From DAOSXA01 sp964526835 (lineage in GTDB: Bacteria; Zixibacteria; MSB-5A5; GN15; FEB-12), in assembly GCA_964526835.1 (NCBI GenBank), contig CAZGMK010000018.1, positions 1-64,000 on the forward strand: 64,000 nucleotides of DNA, read 5' to 3'. Shown here piece after piece: positions 60,838 to 64,000 of the stretch. A model generated the notes under the pieces. The model ran no database searches and was not told the DNA's origin. It was given only the letters and a program-made list of their open reading frames with translations. The position numbers and the translations under genes were made by a program. The first letter of the stretch is position 1. Each line of letters starts with the position of its first letter.

Positions 60838-62076
60838 CTACTTCCGCTCCATCTTTCGAATACGCAGCCACAGAGTCACTACCAGGATAGTGATGAACAA
60901 CGTCGCCAGTCCAAGGCCCTTGCGACGGAAGTAATACTCATCGATAAGCGAGGCCGTATTTGCCTGCACAGTATCGGCTTTGGCCAAACCGATCTCAGTC
61001 TTTGAGGTGACGCTGTCGAGCACGAAGGCATGCACGTGTGTCCGAGCCTGTATCAGCACCTGCCCGATCTCTTTGAGCAGGAAGGTCTCGTCGGTCACCA
61101 TCATTCCCTTGGCCTCCGCCTCCGCAACCACAGCGCGAGAACTGTCGTATTCGGTGGCCAGGCTGACCAGAGCGGTGTGCATGCCGCGGGCGGTCGGAAT
61201 ACCCTCGGTATCGTCCCCCTCGTGGTGGCACTCGATACAATAGGCCGGCTCCTCGTCACCGACTAAACCGTCATGGGTCCGCTCGACGAGATGGTTGGAG
61301 TGACAGGTCTGGCACATCGGGAAATCGTTCTCGGCGAAAGCCGGCCAATGCGGCGAGGCCTCGAATAGCTCCTCCTGGACCGCATGGCAGTTGCCGCAGA
61401 CGTAGCTAAGATTCTCGACTCCCGGCGGCGATGCCCCGTGATTCGAATGGCAGTCATTGCAGGCAGGAGCGCCGACGTCCTCACGTTCCAGCAGGGCGTG
61501 CCCATGAACCGAGCGCGTATACAACTCGAATTGGTCGGTCGGGATGTCGTAGCCGGTCATGTGATCGGGATCGGCGTGGCATTTGGCGCACGTGTGTGGT
61601 ACGTTGAGTGGGTGAGTCGGCGAGTGCGGCAGCCGGGCGTTGTTGATATCATGCACTCCGTGGCATGAGACACAGTTAGCCACATCATCATTCCCCTGCT
61701 CCAGGAGCAACTTGCCGTGGGTGGAAGTCTTGTATTGCGCCAGCTGGTCGGTAGGCAGGTTGGGGTTGTGGTTGCGCATGTAGACCGCGTCACTGTGACA
61801 GCGGGCGCAGAACTGCGGAACCTCAGTATGATCGGGGATGCCACGATAATTGGCCACTTCGCGGACATCATCCATGTCATCCAGGGTCGGATCGCCTCCG
61901 TGACAGGACGTACACGAAAGGCCCTTTTGGTGGTGAATGTCCCGACCGATCTTCCATGACGGGCCGTCGTCTTCATCCTCGAACGACTGGTGGCACTCCA
62001 GGCACATGTTAACCTGGGACCAGCACGGAACGGCGAGCAGCAGCAGGGTTGCGATGACGAGCATGTATTGACGCAT
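60838..62076 (-). CDS. Nine-heme c-type cytochrome with a C-terminal membrane anchor
   Basis: 412 residues with a signal peptide (about residues 1-20). Nine CxxCH heme sites are visible: CLECH, CTSCH, CARCH, CVSCH, CAKCH, CNDCH, CGNCH, CQTCH and CIECH. After a hydrophilic helical segment a membrane helix (ATLFITILVVTLWLRI) and a short charged tail end the protein. It should sit outside the inner membrane and take electrons. It directly follows the cytochrome b gene (12 bases), so it is the electron outlet of the Rieske/cytochrome b complex, in place of a mono-heme cytochrome c1 or f. This role is inference from the operon. Confidence 0.93.
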   Translation of the reverse strand: MRQYMLVIATLLLLAVPCWSQVNMCLECHQSFEDEDDGPSWKIGRDIHHQKGLSCTSCHGGDPTLDDMDDVREVANYRGIPDHTEVPQFCARCHSDAVYMRNHNPNLPTDQLAQYKTSTHGKLLLEQGNDDVANCVSCHGVHDINNARLPHSPTHPLNVPHTCAKCHADPDHMTGYDIPTDQFELYTRSVHGHALLEREDVGAPACNDCHSNHGASPPGVENLSYVCGNCHAVQEELFEASPHWPAFAENDFPMCQTCHSNHLVERTHDGLVGDEEPAYCIECHHEGDDTEGIPTARGMHTALVSLATEYDSSRAVVAEAEAKGMMVTDETFLLKEIGQVLIQARTHVHAFVLDSVTSKTEIGLAKADTVQANTASLIDEYYFRRKGLGLATLFITILVVTLWLRIRKMERK

Positions 62077-62088
62077 TACTGTCGCCTC

Positions 62089-63207
62089 CTAATCCAGCAC
62101 ATATCCGAGCAGGGTTAACACTACGACGAAGGCCACTACGAGTACACCGAAAGCCGCGAACAACCCCGAGCGGCGTCCCTCGGCCGACCTGCGATCCAGA
62201 AACGGCGCCAGGGCCCAGATCAGACCGCCCACGGTCAGCACGATAATACCGACGAGCTCGCCTTCGATGAAGAGTACATGCGACGGCAAGAACTTGAGGA
62301 ACTGGAAGACCGACATGAAGTACCATTCCGGTCGAATCACCGGCGGGGGCGGTGCAAATGGATCGGCCTTGGCTCCCAGCGGCCAGTGCACAACCCCGAT
62401 GCCATCCGGGAAGAGGACCGCCAGCACTGCCAGAATGTTGAGCACGATCAGCCACACCAGGGCGTCGCGCATGATGAAATTAGGAAAAAACTTCATGTAG
62501 CGTTTTCGGTCATCCGGGATGTCGTTCCACTCGAGCGGCTCACTCATACCCTGGCGCTGAATCAGAATGAGATGGATACCCAGTACGATCGTCGTAATGC
62601 CCGGCAGAATTGCGACATGCAGCCCGAAGAAGCGGCCAATGGTCGCCCCGGTTACCTCCTCACCGCCACGCATTATGGACATCAGAATGTCGCCGACAAC
62701 CGGCAGGGCGCCGGCGGTGCCGGTGCCGACCCGGGTTGCGAAGAACGCCAGCTCGTTCCATGGCAGCAGGTATCCCGAGAAACCGAAACCGAGGGCCAGC
62801 CCCAACAAGCCTACTCCGGACAGCCAGGTCAACTCTCGGGGCTTCCGGTATGCCCGGGTGAAGTAAACCGTGAACATGTGCAGAAAGACCGCCAGAATCA
62901 TCAGGTTGGCCGACCAGCTATGCAGCGACCGCATCAGCCAGCCGAAGGAGACTTCGCTGACAATGAACCGGACCGATTCATAGGCGGTTTCGGCGCCGGG
63001 TCGGTAGTACATTAGCAGCAACAGGCCGGTTATCACCTGCACCGTGAACAGGAACAGGGAGATGCCGCCCAGGTAGTACACGATCGAGTGGCTGTGCTGG
63101 GGTACCACCTTGCCCTTCATGTATTCGACGAAGACATCGATCTTAAGGCGTTCATCCAGCCAGCGGTAGGCGCGCTGACCGGGCGTCAGAGCATGGTATC
63201 CGGCCAT
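62089..63207 (-). CDS. Cytochrome b (b6-type core with fused subunit IV-like part)
   Basis: 372 residues, about seven membrane helices. Heme ligands are in SLHSWSANLMILAVFLHMF (His-x13-His) and LHVAILPGITTIVLGIHLI (His-x14-His); the 14-residue gap in the second pair is the cytochrome b6 pattern. The C-terminal part has IRPEWYFMSVFQFLKF, the quinol-site PEWY motif, so the subunit IV region is fused. Quinol-oxidising core of a bc-type complex. The start overlaps the Rieske stop by one base. Confidence 0.94.
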   Translation of the reverse strand: MAGYHALTPGQRAYRWLDERLKIDVFVEYMKGKVVPQHSHSIVYYLGGISLFLFTVQVITGLLLLMYYRPGAETAYESVRFIVSEVSFGWLMRSLHSWSANLMILAVFLHMFTVYFTRAYRKPRELTWLSGVGLLGLALGFGFSGYLLPWNELAFFATRVGTGTAGALPVVGDILMSIMRGGEEVTGATIGRFFGLHVAILPGITTIVLGIHLILIQRQGMSEPLEWNDIPDDRKRYMKFFPNFIMRDALVWLIVLNILAVLAVLFPDGIGVVHWPLGAKADPFAPPPPVIRPEWYFMSVFQFLKFLPSHVLFIEGELVGIIVLTVGGLIWALAPFLDRRSAEGRRSGLFAAFGVLVVAFVVVLTLLGYVLD

Positions 63208-63659
63208 CAGGCATCCTCCCTGCTGACAAAGATAGCGCCGTCAACTTCGTTGATCCTGAACGTCGTCAGCGGTTTTGGAGGCGGGCCACCGATATTGTCG
63301 CCGTCCAGAGAGTACTTGCCATTGTGGCACGAGCACCAGATGATGCCCATATCGGGACGATGCTGGACAGTGCAGTCAAGGTGAGTGCAGGTGGCCGAGA
63401 GAGCCTTCAGCTTGTCATCGGGAGTCAGAAAGATGATCCCGAGTTCGCGGCCGAACTTGAAATACTTCGATTTCCTCTCGTCGGCCGCAATGTCTTCCCG
63501 CGTAAACTCCAGCTTGAGTTGGGTTACTTTCGACTCAGCCCCCCTGGGCGGGGTTATGTAGTGGAAGACGGGATACAGAACTGCCCCCAGGGTGGCAACA
63601 GCGCTGCCTCCGAGGAGCCATTCCAGGAATCCGCGACGAGTCGTGTTAGCCTTGGCCAA
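63207..63659 (-). CDS. Rieske iron-sulfur protein
   Basis: 150 residues from a TTG at 63659 with GGAGG just upstream. An N-terminal twin-arginine-like stretch (TTRRGFLEWLLGG) and one membrane helix are followed by the Rieske domain; the 2Fe-2S ligands are Cys91 and His93 (CTHLDC) and Cys109 and His112 (CSCHNG). A second Cys in each box can form the usual disulfide. First gene of the Rieske - cytochrome b - multiheme cytochrome operon. Confidence 0.94.
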   Translation of the reverse strand: MAKANTTRRGFLEWLLGGSAVATLGAVLYPVFHYITPPRGAESKVTQLKLEFTREDIAADERKSKYFKFGRELGIIFLTPDDKLKALSATCTHLDCTVQHRPDMGIIWCSCHNGKYSLDGDNIGGPPPKPLTTFRINEVDGAIFVSREDA

Positions 63660-63696
63660 AATACCTCCGTGAATGGCCTTATTCTCACTGCCGAAT

Positions 63697-63725
63697 ATGC
63701 TACGCCCGGAGCGGCTGAAAGTCAA
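63697..63725 (-). promoter_or_regulatory. Promoter of the Rieske - cytochrome b - cytochrome c operon
   Basis: Minus strand TTGACT (63725-63720), 17-base spacer, TAGCAT (63702-63697); predicted start near 63690, 31 bases before the TTG start. Confidence 0.5.
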
Positions 63726-63754
63726 ACCCAAACTGGACCATTCCAGTCAGGTAG

Positions 63755-64000
63755 CTACAGGCGGAACTCATCCACTATTTTGACAAACTCATCCCAGACA
63801 TGGTCGATGGTGATATCGTAGATATTAGCCGGTGTGGCGGCCATCACGGCTCCGTGCTGCTGACCGAACGGCGCCCACAGGCTGCGGTTTCGCGGGTGGC
63901 CGGGCATCAACGAAACCACCGGCACACCATACGATCTGGCGATATGAACCAGGGCAGTATCGGGCGTAACGAGCACCGACAGTCGGCGGAGGATCGCCGC
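63755..64000 (-). CDS. C-terminal part of a GT9 (heptosyltransferase-type) glycosyltransferase
   Basis: About 81 residues up to the right edge of the window; the 5' part lies outside. The stretch LVTPDTALVHIARSYGVPVVSLMPG is the conserved ADP-sugar-binding region of GT9 heptosyltransferases, which add heptose to lipopolysaccharide core. No start can be given. It suggests that lipopolysaccharide genes continue beyond the window. Confidence 0.85.
   Translation of the reverse strand, partial: AAILRRLSVLVTPDTALVHIARSYGVPVVSLMPGHPRNRSLWAPFGQQHGAVMAATPANIYDITIDHVWDEFVKIVDEFRL

Overview
The window looks like a chromosomal segment of an uncultured, diderm, respiring bacterium, probably from the FCB (Fibrobacteres-Chlorobi-Bacteroidetes) side of the tree, for example Zixibacteria or a relative. 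This is inference. The supporting signs are secreted proteins with Pro-Asn-Pro / FlgD-like C-terminal sorting domains, a C25 (gingipain-type) protease, a TolC-like outer-membrane protein, a gamma-rich single-copy housekeeping backbone with high GC, and an 11-subunit complex I operon. I see no prophage, insertion sequence, CRISPR array, rRNA or tRNA gene.

Layout. 1-3.9 kb: the tail of an unrecognised gene, then a C25-type secreted protein. 4.0-7.3 kb (minus): a small anchored protein followed by secD and secF. 7.5-12.2 kb (plus): a double-domain M16 protease, a Na/Pi-cotransporter-like protein and a PhoU protein. 12.4-15.1 kb (minus): a methylthiotransferase-like radical SAM protein, a polysaccharide deacetylase and a SAM methyltransferase. 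15.2-18.0 kb (minus): a DUF502 membrane protein, a PTS-EIIA/CBS protein and a Ca2+/cation exchanger, behind a near-consensus promoter. 18.1-28.3 kb (minus): nuoABCDHIJKLMN, with no nuoEFG. 28.6-35.4 kb: small genes (GNAT, membrane protein, tpx, CDP-alcohol phosphatidyltransferase, NDH-2, an unusual substrate-binding/TolC fusion, a lone receiver domain). 35.7-43.2 kb (plus): the complete F1Fo ATP synthase operon ending in a strong terminator. 43.4-50.3 kb (plus): DUF177, rpmF, plsX, fabH, fabD, fabG, acpP, fabF, rnc. 50.6-53.6 kb: a histone-H1-like SANT protein and a secreted protein with about eleven GDD repeats. 53.9-60.7 kb: a cNMP-binding-domain/aspartate ammonia-lyase fusion, a large secreted protein with a sorting domain, and an S9 peptidase. 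60.8-63.7 kb (minus): Rieske protein, cytochrome b and a nine-heme cytochrome c. The window ends inside a GT9 glycosyltransferase.

How the genes fit together. The window is dominated by energy metabolism: complex I, NDH-2, a Rieske/cytochrome b complex with a multiheme cytochrome, and ATP synthase. The regions in front of nuoA and of the atp operon each carry a TGTGA-N6-TCACA palindrome of the CRP type, which suggests common control of the two operons. The atp copy lies about 70.5 bp upstream of the predicted start of transcription, a classical class I activator position. Promoters resembling TTGACA / TATAAT are easy to find, so a sigma-70-like housekeeping factor is likely; two of them would give leaderless or nearly leaderless mRNAs.

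Most unusual items: a three-copy dispersed intergenic repeat of about 130-140 bp that may be a structured RNA; the cNMP/AspA fusion; the substrate-binding/TolC fusion; the GDD-repeat secreted protein; the paired CRP-like sites; and the Rieske/cyt b/nonaheme operon.
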